Positions 16,060-24,303 of a stretch of DNA of 57,942 nucleotides are shown piece after piece. The notes below the pieces were generated by a model. It did not search any database. It saw only the letters and a program-made list of their open reading frames with translations, and was not told the DNA's origin. Numbering within the stretch: position 1 is the first letter of the stretch; each line of letters starts with the position of its first letter. Source of the DNA: Caulobacteraceae bacterium UBA5005 (lineage in GTDB: Bacteria > Pseudomonadota > Alphaproteobacteria > Caulobacterales > Caulobacteraceae). The stretch spans positions 1 through 57,942 of the forward strand of contig DGYN01000107.1 of NCBI GenBank assembly GCA_002398405.1, written 5' to 3'. Made by a program: the position numbers and the translations under genes.

Positions 16060-17838
16060 GTGGACGACGAAGACGACAACGACCGCAAGGACCGGCTCCT
16101 GACCAACTGGCAGGTGTTCGGGTTTCTGCGCCGGAGGTGGCTGGCGCAGCCTCGCCGGTTCGCGTTCATGATCGGCTTCTTCCTGACCAGCACCAGCTGC
16201 GAGCTGATGATCCCCTGGGCGATCGGCGGCCTGGTGGATGCGGTGTCATCGCCTGGACCGCCGCGGACCGCCTGGATCGCCTGGGCGACGCTGTCTGGCC
16301 TGTATGTCGTCTTCTACCTGTTCCGGATGAGCGCCTACCGGCTGATGAACCAGTTCACCTCGCGCAGCATGGAGCGGCTGATCAACGACGGCTTTGCCCG
16401 GGTGCAGCAATATTCGGCGGACTGGCACGCCTCGACCTTTGCCGGATCAACAGTGCGCAAGGTCAGCCGCGCCATGTGGGGCTTTGATACGGCGACGGAC
16501 GCTGTGGTCCTGTCCCTGATGCCCACGACCCTGATCCTGGGCGGGCTTTGCGTCACCATCGGCCTGCGCTGGCCCTTGGTGGGCCTCTTCGTGGCGGTGG
16601 TGGTGGGCGCCTTCATCACCCTGCAGCTGACGGCCCTGCGGTTCTACATCCGGCCCAAGAACCTGATATCCAACGCGCTGGACACCCGGCTTGGCGGAGC
16701 CCTGGCCGACGCCATTTCGAACAATCCCACGGTCAAGAGCTTTGGGGCGGAGGCGCGCGAAGAGGCGCGGTTCGCGGCGACGGCGGCAGCCTGGCAACGG
16801 GCGGTGAGCACGACCTGGAACCGGTTCAACAACGTCGGAATGGGCGCGAACCTGCTGCAGGCGACCCTGCAGTCGGGGCTGACCGCCCTGCTGGTCTGGC
16901 GCTGGAGCCAGGGGCAGGCGACGCCGGGCGATGTCGCCTTCGCCATCACCGCCTTCATGCTGATGCAGAGCTATCTGCGCAACTTCAACGAGCTGGCCCA
17001 GGGGCTGCAGCGCGGCTTCGACGATGTGCTCGACGTCGCCGAATTCCTGGCGACGGACCCGCAATTGCAGGACGAGCCTGGAGCCCCCGACTTCACGGGC
17101 GAGAGCGGAGAGATCGTCTTCGAGGACGTCTCCTTCGGCTATGCGAACCAGGCGGGGAGGCTCTACGAGGGGTTCTCCCTGCGGATCAAGCCGGGCGAGC
17201 GCATCGCCCTGGTGGGGCCGACGGGGGCGGGGAAGTCCACCTTCGTCAAGCTGTTGCAGCGGCTCTATGACCTGGACGGCGGGCGGATCGTCATCGACGG
17301 CCAGGATATCGCCCAGGTGAGGCAAGGGAGCCTGCGCCGCGCCATCGCCGTGGTGCCGCAAGATCCGGCCCTCTTCCACCGCTCCATCGCCGAGAACATC
17401 GCCTATGCGAGGCCCGACGCCACGGCCGACGAGATCGCGCTGGCCGCCAAGCGGGCGCGGGCCCATGAGTTCATCGCCGTGCTGCCCAAGGCCTATGACA
17501 CCCTGGTGGGCGAGCGGGGGGTGAAGCTTTCCGGCGGTGAGCGGCAGCGGGTGGCGATCGCCCGCGCCTTCCTGGCCGACGCCCCGATCCTGGTGCTGGA
17601 CGAGGCGACCTCATCCCTCGATGTCGAGACCGAGAAGAAGGTCCAGGAGGCGACCCACGAGCTGATGGCCGGGCGCACCACCATCGTCATCGCCCACCGC
17701 CTTTCCACCATCCGCGCCGCCGACCGCATCCTGGTATTCGACCAGGGCCGCATTGTCGAAGAAGGCCGCCACGCCGACCTGGTGGCCAAGGGCGGCGCCT
17801 ATGCGCGGCTCAACGCGGTGGCTGAGGGCTTGGGGTAA
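16060..17838 (+). CDS. ABC exporter (MsbA/ATM1-like half transporter)
   Basis: This half-size exporter of about 592 residues has a six-helix membrane domain (about residues 30-310) and an ATPase domain (about 345-585). Visible motifs are Walker A GPTGAGKSTF, Q-loop VVPQDPALFHRS, signature LSGGERQRVAIARAF, Walker B ILVLDEATSSLD and IAHRLSTIRAADRIL. The open frame starts at 15907, but its first 51 residues are encoded by the repeat pair and look unconserved. I therefore favour a GTG at 16060 (VDDEDDNDRKDRLL), though no strong RBS precedes it. The transported substrate cannot be read from the sequence. It is a second MsbA-family exporter in the window and is not linked to the lipid A operon. Confidence 0.85.
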   Translation: MDDEDDNDRKDRLLTNWQVFGFLRRRWLAQPRRFAFMIGFFLTSTSCELMIPWAIGGLVDAVSSPGPPRTAWIAWATLSGLYVVFYLFRMSAYRLMNQFTSRSMERLINDGFARVQQYSADWHASTFAGSTVRKVSRAMWGFDTATDAVVLSLMPTTLILGGLCVTIGLRWPLVGLFVAVVVGAFITLQLTALRFYIRPKNLISNALDTRLGGALADAISNNPTVKSFGAEAREEARFAATAAAWQRAVSTTWNRFNNVGMGANLLQATLQSGLTALLVWRWSQGQATPGDVAFAITAFMLMQSYLRNFNELAQGLQRGFDDVLDVAEFLATDPQLQDEPGAPDFTGESGEIVFEDVSFGYANQAGRLYEGFSLRIKPGERIALVGPTGAGKSTFVKLLQRLYDLDGGRIVIDGQDIAQVRQGSLRRAIAVVPQDPALFHRSIAENIAYARPDATADEIALAAKRARAHEFIAVLPKAYDTLVGERGVKLSGGERQRVAIARAFLADAPILVLDEATSSLDVETEKKVQEATHELMAGRTTIVIAHRLSTIRAADRILVFDQGRIVEEGRHADLVAKGGAYARLNAVAEGLG

Positions 17839-17864
17839 TTGAGCATTCGTCGCTACATGGCGGC

Positions 17865-18164
17865 GTGATCAGACGCCTCCACCCTGCCGCCCGCTGGATT
17901 CTTGATGGTATCGGCCTTGCGGGGCTGGCCGTGGGGACGATCGGCATCTTTGTGCCGGGCTGGCCGACGACGGTGTTTTGGATCGTGGCGGTGGCCTGTT
18001 TCCTCAAGACGAGGCCGCTGTTCGTCCGGCCGCTGCTCAAGACACCGGTCGTGGGGCCGGCCATCGTCTGGTACCTGCGCTGGCGGCCGTTCGCGGAGGG
18101 GGGAGGGCCCTTCGCGGCGCCTTCGAAGCGCAAGCGGTTCAGGAGAGTAAGGCTGGCGGGATAG
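17865..18164 (+). CDS. DUF454/YbaN-like small membrane protein, short C-terminus
   Basis: This 99-residue protein starts at a GTG. Its hydrophobic core IGLAGLAVGTIGIFVPGWPTTVFWIVAVACFLKTRP matches the DUF454 (YbaN) pattern, in which a GxxxPxxPTTxF motif ends the first helix. Typical DUF454 proteins have another 30-50 residues and additional helices. Here the tail after about residue 70 becomes basic and ends (KRKRFRRVRLAG). It may be a truncated or diverged gene rather than a complete one. The 3' end overlaps the convergent hypothetical gene at 18139. Confidence 0.6.
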   Translation: MIRRLHPAARWILDGIGLAGLAVGTIGIFVPGWPTTVFWIVAVACFLKTRPLFVRPLLKTPVVGPAIVWYLRWRPFAEGGGPFAAPSKRKRFRRVRLAG

Positions 18165-18684
18165 AGGCCGGATCGAACCGGCGCACCCCCAGGCCCCCAA
18201 CCCACGGCCAGGCGGCCAGCATCAAGGCCAGGGCGAAGGAAAGGCGCGCGGCGAGTTCTAGGCCAAGCGCGTAGGAGCCTGCCGCCACCGTCGCCAGCAT
18301 CACCAGCAGAACGCCGGCCGCCAGGATGGCCGCGGCGCCGAGGAAGAGGCCTGGGATCAGGGGCTTGCCGGTCTCGTAGCGGGCGGAAGGCGCAAGCGTG
18401 GCCGCCTCTCCCAGGGCGGCGCGCAGGAACGCGGCCAGCTCCGGCGCCTGGTCGGTGGCGGCGAAGCGTTCGCGAAAGGTGAGGGACGACAGGACCACGG
18501 CCCCGGTGCGGAAGGAAAGGCGGGCCATCAGGGCGTCGGCCTGATAGCGGCCATCGCCCCTCGTGATCCGCACCGCGCGCAGGTCCCGAAGGGCGTGGCG
18601 TCTCGCGCCGCTGGATAGGGCGCCGTCCGCCAGCCGCCATTCGACAAGGCGCGCCCAGGGCCTGGGCCGCGCCGCGTAGATCAC
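18139..18684 (-). CDS. Hypothetical membrane protein
   Basis: This 181-residue protein is not recognised. Residues 1-95 form an alternating hydrophilic region that resembles a PH-like (YcxB-type) beta domain, including LVEWRLADGALSSG and a FRTGAVVLSSLTF strand pair. A hydrophobic hairpin (PGLFLGAAAILAAGVLLVMLAT, then SFALALMLAAWPWV) follows. It is coupled to folB by a 4-base overlap at 18681-18684. The functional relation to folate genes is not apparent. Confidence 0.6.
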   Translation of the reverse strand: MIYAARPRPWARLVEWRLADGALSSGARRHALRDLRAVRITRGDGRYQADALMARLSFRTGAVVLSSLTFRERFAATDQAPELAAFLRAALGEAATLAPSARYETGKPLIPGLFLGAAAILAAGVLLVMLATVAAGSYALGLELAARLSFALALMLAAWPWVGGLGVRRFDPASIPPALLS

Positions 18685-19091
18685 GCCCGCTCCAGCACGA
18701 CCTCGACGCCGGCGGCGTCGGCGTGGGGGGCCAGGGCCTCTGGCTTTTCGACCCGGACCCGGACGCGGCGGGCGCGGGGATCTTCCATACAGGCGCGGGC
18801 CAGGCGCTCGGCATAGGCCTCCACCAGCTTCGTGTGGCCTTCGGCGGCGACGGCGCGGGCTTTGCTGAGGATCTGTTCGTAGTTGACCGTGTCGTGGATG
18901 TTGTCGAAGCCAGCGGCGTCGATCTGCATTTCCACGTCAACGATCAGGGGCTGGCTGCGGCCGTATTCATGGTCGTGGATGCCGATCTCGGCCTGAATGC
19001 GCATGGCCCGCACAAAGACCGTCGCGGCCGTCAGCTTCGGCTTGTCGCCGCTCGGCGCGTCCAGGGGCGGGAAGGGGATCGGATCGGCCAT
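18681..19091 (-). CDS. folB: Dihydroneopterin aldolase
   Basis: This 136-residue FolB splits 7,8-dihydroneopterin to 6-hydroxymethyl-dihydropterin and glycolaldehyde in folate synthesis. The family motif IQAEIGIHDHEYGRSQPLIVDVEMQID (residues about 31-56) is present, including the conserved G-hydrophobic-H/E pattern. It also has VNYEQILSKARAVA and KLVEAYAERLARACME, where the catalytic Glu and Lys positions fall. It is preceded by an SDR gene by 2 bases and coupled to the membrane protein downstream. The protein normally forms an octamer. Confidence 0.9.
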   Translation of the reverse strand: MADPIPFPPLDAPSGDKPKLTAATVFVRAMRIQAEIGIHDHEYGRSQPLIVDVEMQIDAAGFDNIHDTVNYEQILSKARAVAAEGHTKLVEAYAERLARACMEDPRARRVRVRVEKPEALAPHADAAGVEVVLERA

Positions 19092-19093
19092 GC

Positions 19094-19843
19094 TTACGGT
19101 CCCACAATGTCCGGGGTCTTCCAGGATAGATGCTGGCCGCCGTCGACCAGCAGCAGCTGACCGGTCACCGACCGGGCCTCAATCAGATAGGAAAGGGCGG
19201 CGGCGATGTCGCCGGGAGAGACCGATTTTTCCAGCGGCGTGGCGGCGGCCTCGGCCTCGAATTCGCCGGGCGCCTGGTGGACCGACGCGAGGGTGGGCCC
19301 AGGCCCGATCGCGTTCACCCGGATGCGCGGGGCGAGCGCCTGGGCGGCGGTGACGGTCGCGCTCCACAGGGCCGCTTTCGACAGGGCGTAGCTGAAGAAC
19401 CGCGGATTGGGGCGCGAGACCCGCTGGTCGACGATGTTGACGATCAGACCCTCGCGGTCTTTGGGCAAGGCCTTGGCGAAGGCGTGCATGAGGAACACCG
19501 GCGCCTTGAGATTTGTGGCCATGTGGGCGTCAAAGGACCCGGTCGAGAGGCTCTCCAGCGTGTCGTCCTCGAACAGTGAGGCGTTGTTGACGAGGAGGGT
19601 GACGGGCCCCAGAGCGTTGGTCGCGGCGCCGAGCAGCCGGCCGGCGTGTCCCTCGGAGAGATCGCCGGCAACCAAGGCGGCCTGTCGGCCTAAACCCTTG
19701 ATTTCGTTTACGAGAGAGTCCCCGTCCGGGGTGGCCTCGCGCTGGTGGATGGCGACGTCATAGCCCGCCTGGGCGGCGGCGAGGCAGAGTGCGCGGCCGA
19801 TACGCCTTGCGCCTCCGGTGACGAGGGCTGCGCCCCGGCTCAT
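19094..19843 (-). CDS. SDR oxidoreductase, FolM/pteridine-reductase-like
   Basis: This 249-residue short-chain dehydrogenase opens with the NADP(H) motif VTGGARRIGRALCLAAAQ, in which TGGARRIG resembles the T-G-x-x-(R/K)-R-I-G of pteridine reductases. It has LVNNASLF, then NIVDQRVSRPNPRFFSYALSKAAL, where the catalytic Tyr and Lys fall (YxxxK). The D in NIVDQ replaces the usual catalytic Ser, as in FolM/PTR1-type enzymes. It lies 2 bases before folB, which supports a dihydromonapterin or dihydrofolate reductase role. The match is by motif and context only. Confidence 0.75.
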   Translation of the reverse strand: MSRGAALVTGGARRIGRALCLAAAQAGYDVAIHQREATPDGDSLVNEIKGLGRQAALVAGDLSEGHAGRLLGAATNALGPVTLLVNNASLFEDDTLESLSTGSFDAHMATNLKAPVFLMHAFAKALPKDREGLIVNIVDQRVSRPNPRFFSYALSKAALWSATVTAAQALAPRIRVNAIGPGPTLASVHQAPGEFEAEAAATPLEKSVSPGDIAAALSYLIEARSVTGQLLLVDGGQHLSWKTPDIVGP

Positions 19844-20168
19844 GGCTGACTGCCGATCATAGGTCCTTCCAATCGCGCCAGGGCGCGACTGTCAAACCGG
19901 ATGAAAAGGAATCGGTCGTGCGCTTTTGGGGCGAAGGCTTAGTCGACCCGGCCGAATTCGATCAGGTTCAGGGCCGCGACGATGGCGACGAAACCGAGAA
20001 TGATGGCGATGGCAACCATGGGCGCGCCCTTGTGAGTGCTTGAAGTCCTGCCCTCGATTAGCGGCGCCCGCGCAAAGCCGCAAGCGCGGTCTTCCGCTGG
20101 GCCGGTCGATCCGCCATATTCCCCGCCAACGCCAAGAGGCGACCTTAGAGGCGATCCAGGAGAGCGGC
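19844..20168. other. Intergenic region with micropeptide, divergent to aldehyde dehydrogenase
   Basis: This 325-base gap separates the minus-strand SDR from the plus-strand aldehyde dehydrogenase. It holds only the 26-residue frame (19939-20019) and presumed promoter sequence. A longer minus-strand frame from 20170 to 19892 lacks codon character. An AGGAG RBS for the aldehyde dehydrogenase falls near 20158. No dyad or repeat stands out. Confidence 0.5.
19939..20019 (-). CDS. 26-residue hydrophobic micropeptide
   Basis: A 26-codon frame reads MVAIAIILGFVAIVAALN-LIEFGRVD (hyphen only for display). It has a single predicted membrane helix of about 18 residues and a short charged C-terminal tail. 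The ATG at 20019 is preceded by an AAGGG RBS-like sequence about 8 bases upstream. The stop TAA lies at 19939, 95 bases before the SDR gene on the same strand. It is too short for ordinary gene calling. The strong amphipathic end and good RBS are the support. No known family is recognised. Confidence 0.55.
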   Translation of the reverse strand: MVAIAIILGFVAIVAALNLIEFGRVD

Positions 20169-21608
20169 ATGCGCGACTATCTGAAATTCTACATCGACGG
20201 AGCCTGGGTCGATCCCGTGCAGCTCAAGACGCTCGATGTCATCAACCCGGCGACGGAGGCGGTCGCGGGCCGCATCGCGCTCGGCGCCCAGGCCGACGTC
20301 GATCGCGCCGTGGCCGCGGCGCGCAAGGCTTTCGAGAGCTTCTCGCGCACCAGCCGCCAGGAGCGGATCGAGCTATTGCAGGCGATCGTCGCCGAATATC
20401 AGAAGCGCTTTGGCGATATCGCGGCGGCGGTGACCGAGGAGATGGGCGCGCCCGTGAACCTCGCGCAGCGGGCCCAGGCGCCGATCGGTATGGGCCACCT
20501 TTCCACCGCCATCGAAGTCCTGAAATCCTACGAATTCGAGCACGACCGGGGACCGACCCGGATCATCAAGGAGCCGATCGGCGTCTGCGCCTTCATCACC
20601 CCCTGGAACTGGCCGCTGAACCAGATCGCCTGCAAGGTGGCGCCGGCCCTGGCCGTCGGGTGCACGATGGTGCTCAAACCCTCGGAAATCGCCCCCTTCT
20701 CCGCCCAGATCTTCGCCGAGGTGATGGATGCGGCGGGCGTGCCCAAGGGCGTGTTCAACCTGATCAACGGCGATGGGCCCACGGTGGGCGCGGCGCTTTC
20801 GAGCCATCCGGACGTCGACATGGTGTCGTTCACCGGCTCGACCCGCGCCGGTATCGAGGTGGCCAAGGCGGCCGCCCCGACGGTCAAGCGCGTCCATCAG
20901 GAGCTGGGTGGCAAGAGCCCCAACATCATCCTGGACGACGAGACCTTCGCAAAAGGCGTCACCGCGGGCGTCCGCCAGGTGATGAACAACTCCGGCCAGT
21001 CCTGCAATGCGCCCACCCGCATGCTGGTCCCGGCGGGCCGCATGGGCGAGGCGATCGAGGCCTCGCGGGCTGCGGCCGAGGCCACAACGGTCGGCGATCC
21101 CAATGGCAACGCCCACATCGGCCCGGTGGTCTCCGAGACCCAGTGGAACAAGATTCAGGGCCTGATCAAGAAGGGCATCGAGGAGGGCGCGACCCTGGTG
21201 GCCGGCGGCCCCGGCAAGCCCGAGGGTCTGGATGTGGGCTACTATGTGAAGCCGACGGTGTTCGCCAATGTCACCAACGACATGACCATCGCCAAGGAAG
21301 AGATTTTCGGCCCCGTGGTGGCGATCCTGGGCTACGACAGCCTCGATCAGGCGATCGCCATCGGCAATGACACCGAATACGGGCTGGCGGCCTACATCTG
21401 GGGCGCCGACCAGGCCAAGGTGCGCGAGACGGCCTCGCGCCTGCGCGCCGGCCAGGTGTCGATCAACGGCGGCGGCGGCGACCTGATGGCCCCCTTCGGC
21501 GGCTTCAAGATGAGCGGCAACGGCCGCGAATGGGGCGACCACGCCTTCGCCGAATTCCTCGAGGTCAAGGCGGTGCTCGGCTACACGCCGAAGCAGGCCG
21601 CGGAGTAG
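20169..21608 (+). CDS. NAD(P)-dependent aldehyde dehydrogenase
   Basis: This 479-residue ALDH superfamily enzyme oxidises an aldehyde to an acid in the cytosol. Visible key residues are Asn147 in ITPWNWPLNQ (oxyanion), Glu245 in ELGGKSPNIIL and the nucleophile Cys279 in NSGQSCNAPTRM. The FTGSTRAG nucleotide-binding loop and EEIFGPV are present. The ATG at 20169 (MRDYLKFYIDG) has an AGGAG RBS about 8 bases upstream. An in-frame start at 20040 adds an unconserved Arg-rich stretch. Family membership is certain but the physiological aldehyde is not. It ends at a hairpin shared with the convergent TonB receptor. Confidence 0.93.
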   Translation: MRDYLKFYIDGAWVDPVQLKTLDVINPATEAVAGRIALGAQADVDRAVAAARKAFESFSRTSRQERIELLQAIVAEYQKRFGDIAAAVTEEMGAPVNLAQRAQAPIGMGHLSTAIEVLKSYEFEHDRGPTRIIKEPIGVCAFITPWNWPLNQIACKVAPALAVGCTMVLKPSEIAPFSAQIFAEVMDAAGVPKGVFNLINGDGPTVGAALSSHPDVDMVSFTGSTRAGIEVAKAAAPTVKRVHQELGGKSPNIILDDETFAKGVTAGVRQVMNNSGQSCNAPTRMLVPAGRMGEAIEASRAAAEATTVGDPNGNAHIGPVVSETQWNKIQGLIKKGIEEGATLVAGGPGKPEGLDVGYYVKPTVFANVTNDMTIAKEEIFGPVVAILGYDSLDQAIAIGNDTEYGLAAYIWGADQAKVRETASRLRAGQVSINGGGGDLMAPFGGFKMSGNGREWGDHAFAEFLEVKAVLGYTPKQAAE

Positions 21609-21618
21609 GCAAGAAAAA

Positions 21619-21646
21619 GGGGCGTCCGGATTGCTCCGGGCGCCCC
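21619..21646 (-). terminator. Terminator hairpin between aldehyde dehydrogenase and TonB receptor
   Basis: A 12-bp stem (GGGGCGTCCGGA with TCCGGGCGCCCC, one G-T wobble) closes a TTGC loop. On the minus strand it is followed by a TTTTTCTT run (complement of 21611-21618), making an intrinsic terminator for the TonB-receptor transcript. The plus strand shows no U-run, so aldehyde dehydrogenase transcripts may rely on the stem alone. Confidence 0.75.
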
Positions 21647-21672
21647 AGTCATTCCCCCATTAGCTCTTGGCG

Positions 21673-24303
21673 TTACAGCTTGCTGCGCAGGGTGATCCCG
21701 AAGGTCCGCGGCGCGCCCAGGAAGCCGTAGTGGACGCTGGTCGGGTTGTTCACCACGCCCGGGTCCTGGCCAAAGGTCTGCTGGGCGTTGGTGGTCACCT
21801 GCAGCGGGCCGTTGAACCCGACCTGCAGATAGTCCTCCTCGAACAGGTTCTGGGCCCACAATTCGATCCGCCACTTGTCGTCCGGCGCGCCGATGCCGAG
21901 ACGGCCGTTGACCACCGTGTAGGCTTCCTGGTGCTTGACCACGTTCAGGTCCGAACCGGTGTTGTAGTCGCCGTTGTATTTGGCCGCGAAGTTGGCGCGG
22001 AAGATCAGGCTGTCGCTGATCTCCGTCTCGAAGGTGGCCGCCAGCGAAGCGGTGAACTCGGGCGCGAAGCTAAGGTTCTGGTTCTGTAGGTGCGATACCG
22101 GACCGTAGTCGGCAAAATTCGGGAAATCGGTCGGCTCATAGCTGCCGATCACGGTATCGGCCCAGGTCGCGCCGCCCTGAATGGACAGGCCGGCGATGGG
22201 CGTGTTCCACAGGAAATCGGCGTCGACACCCTTGGAGGTCACTTCCGGGATCGTCACCACCACGAACTGCAGGCCGTCGAAGGTGTTGAGCTGGAAGTCC
22301 GTGTACTCCTGATTGAAGTAGGCCACGTTGACGAGCAGGTTGTTGTCGAACAGCGTCGTCTTTGCGCCGATTTCGAAGGCGTCGACGATTTCTGGCGCAA
22401 AGCCGGTGTCGCGGTCGGCCTCGTGGCTGAGCCCGGGGCGGCCCGTGTTCAACACTTGGCCGCCGGCGCCGGCCCGCAGCGGACAGCCGCTGTGGGTGGG
22501 AAGCGGCGAGGCCCCAACGAAGGGCTGGCCGGTCGGCTGGGCGGGGAAGGTGGCGACGAACGGCGTTCCGTCCGGCGCGCACTGGATGCTCTCCCGGTCG
22601 AAGTTGAAGCCGCCCGCCTTGTAGCCGCGCGAAGCCGACACATAGGCCATGATGTCTTCATTGAAGCGATAGGCGGCCTTGAGGGTCCCTGATCCTTCGT
22701 CTTCGTCCAGGGTCTGGGTGTTTCCGCTGATGGCGTCGAAGTCGGCGTTCATGAACGGCACGCATTGGCCGCGAACCACGGCGACGAGCGCCGGCGATGC
22801 GCCCGCCGGGGCGGACTCGGCCCGCCGGCAGGATTCGCTGAAGGTCCTGAAATTGCTGACCAGTTCCTTCTCTTCGCTGGTGTAGCGAAGGCCCAGCGTC
22901 AGGGTCAGGGCGTCGTTCACCGCATAGTCGTTGTTGGTGAAGACGGCGAAGGTGGTGCTTTCCTGGGCGTGGTTGTCGATCCGCGCGACGCCCGGCGCAT
23001 GCTGGGCTCCGGCGGGAGAGCCAAAGGTCGTCGCGGGGAAGTTCCCCAGCACCCTCGCATCCCAGAAGGCGTAGAAGTCTGAGCCGTAGCTCAGCACGGC
23101 CTGACCATCGAACTCTTCCTTGGCGCCGAAGAAACCGAGCAGCCAGTTGAGCTGCCCGCGTTCACCGGCCAGACGGAATTCCTGCGACAGCTGCGTGGTT
23201 TCGCTGCCGTTCGACCCGTCTCCGGGGACGTAGAAGACGTCGGCGGCGGAGTAGTCGGTGTCGCTGCCGGTGACGGTCTGGAACTTGCGATAGGCCGAGA
23301 TCGAGGTCAGGCGGACATCGTCGTTGATGTCGTAGTTAAACTCGCCCGAGATCCCCATGTCGTCCAGCTGCTGCACATAGGGCCGATTGGCGTAGGCCAC
23401 GCGGTTGAACTCGGTCGCGGTGAGATCCAGCGCCCCTGGGCGGGTGTTGTTCAGCAAGAAGCCGCGGTGGTTGGTCGCCGTCGAGCCGCCGTAGAAGATC
23501 GAAGGGGCGGCGCAGCAGCTTTCATCACGCTCGGAATAGTCGGCGATGATCCGGCCCGAGAACCGATCGTTCGGCAGGGCCAGAAGCTGGCCGCGGACGG
23601 TGAAATAGCTTTGGTCGTTGGCTTCGGTGGGGGCCCCTGGCGTGTTCAGTGTTTGGACATCCAGGAATCCGTCCCGGCTGCGGGCGGCGGCGAACAGGCT
23701 GCCGGCCAGCTTGTCGGCGATGATCGGGCCGGTAAGGTTCACCGAGCCGCCGAAGGCGTTGAAATTGCCGCCGGTCAGTTCAAGCTCGGCGCCTGGCTCG
23801 AAGGAAGGCTCCTTGGTGATCACGCTGATCACGCCGGCCGAGGTGTTCTTGCCGAAAAGTGTGCCCTGCGGGCCCTTCAGGACTTCTATGCGCGAGACGT
23901 TGCCCAGGTCGCCAAAGCCGACGCCGTTACGTGGCCGGTAGACGCCGTCGATGACGACGCCGACCGAGGATTCCAGGCCGGGGTTGTCGCCGACCGTGCC
24001 GATGCCGCGGATCCGGGCGGTTACGCTTGCCTCGGAGGAGGTCGCGGTGACCGTCAGGCCCGGCGCGAGGATGGAGAGATCGCGGATGTCCTTGACGCCG
24101 GCGTCTTCCAGGAGCTGTTCGGTGACGACGGTGACCACGATCGGCACGTCCTGCAGGCGCTGTTCGCGCTTTTGGGCGGTGACCACCAGTTCATCGAAGG
24201 TGGTCACTTCGTCCTGTTCCTGGGCGAGGGCCTGTCCGGCGCCGGCGAAGCCAGCAAGGACCATGGCGGACGCAGCGCCGCGCAGAAGGTGTTTAAAGCG
24301 CAT
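21673..24303 (-). CDS. TonB-dependent outer-membrane receptor
   Basis: This 876-residue receptor has a signal peptide (MRFKHLLRGAASAMVLAGFA, cleavage after ALAQ), a plug domain beginning FDELVVTAQKREQRLQDVPI (a TonB-box-like ELVVTA near residue 36) and a 22-strand barrel ending FGITLRSKL. It has VYRPRNGVGFGDLGNVSRIE and LKGPQGTLFGKNTSAGVISV in the plug. The family imports siderophores, vitamin B12, or plant or peptide compounds. The ligand cannot be assigned, and the DUF-free pattern (no FecA-like N-terminal domain) means no sigma regulation through this protein. An extra upstream frame to 24417 is ignored. The ATG at 24303 has a GGGAGA RBS. Confidence 0.93.
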   Translation of the reverse strand: MRFKHLLRGAASAMVLAGFAGAGQALAQEQDEVTTFDELVVTAQKREQRLQDVPIVVTVVTEQLLEDAGVKDIRDLSILAPGLTVTATSSEASVTARIRGIGTVGDNPGLESSVGVVIDGVYRPRNGVGFGDLGNVSRIEVLKGPQGTLFGKNTSAGVISVITKEPSFEPGAELELTGGNFNAFGGSVNLTGPIIADKLAGSLFAAARSRDGFLDVQTLNTPGAPTEANDQSYFTVRGQLLALPNDRFSGRIIADYSERDESCCAAPSIFYGGSTATNHRGFLLNNTRPGALDLTATEFNRVAYANRPYVQQLDDMGISGEFNYDINDDVRLTSISAYRKFQTVTGSDTDYSAADVFYVPGDGSNGSETTQLSQEFRLAGERGQLNWLLGFFGAKEEFDGQAVLSYGSDFYAFWDARVLGNFPATTFGSPAGAQHAPGVARIDNHAQESTTFAVFTNNDYAVNDALTLTLGLRYTSEEKELVSNFRTFSESCRRAESAPAGASPALVAVVRGQCVPFMNADFDAISGNTQTLDEDEGSGTLKAAYRFNEDIMAYVSASRGYKAGGFNFDRESIQCAPDGTPFVATFPAQPTGQPFVGASPLPTHSGCPLRAGAGGQVLNTGRPGLSHEADRDTGFAPEIVDAFEIGAKTTLFDNNLLVNVAYFNQEYTDFQLNTFDGLQFVVVTIPEVTSKGVDADFLWNTPIAGLSIQGGATWADTVIGSYEPTDFPNFADYGPVSHLQNQNLSFAPEFTASLAATFETEISDSLIFRANFAAKYNGDYNTGSDLNVVKHQEAYTVVNGRLGIGAPDDKWRIELWAQNLFEEDYLQVGFNGPLQVTTNAQQTFGQDPGVVNNPTSVHYGFLGAPRTFGITLRSKL

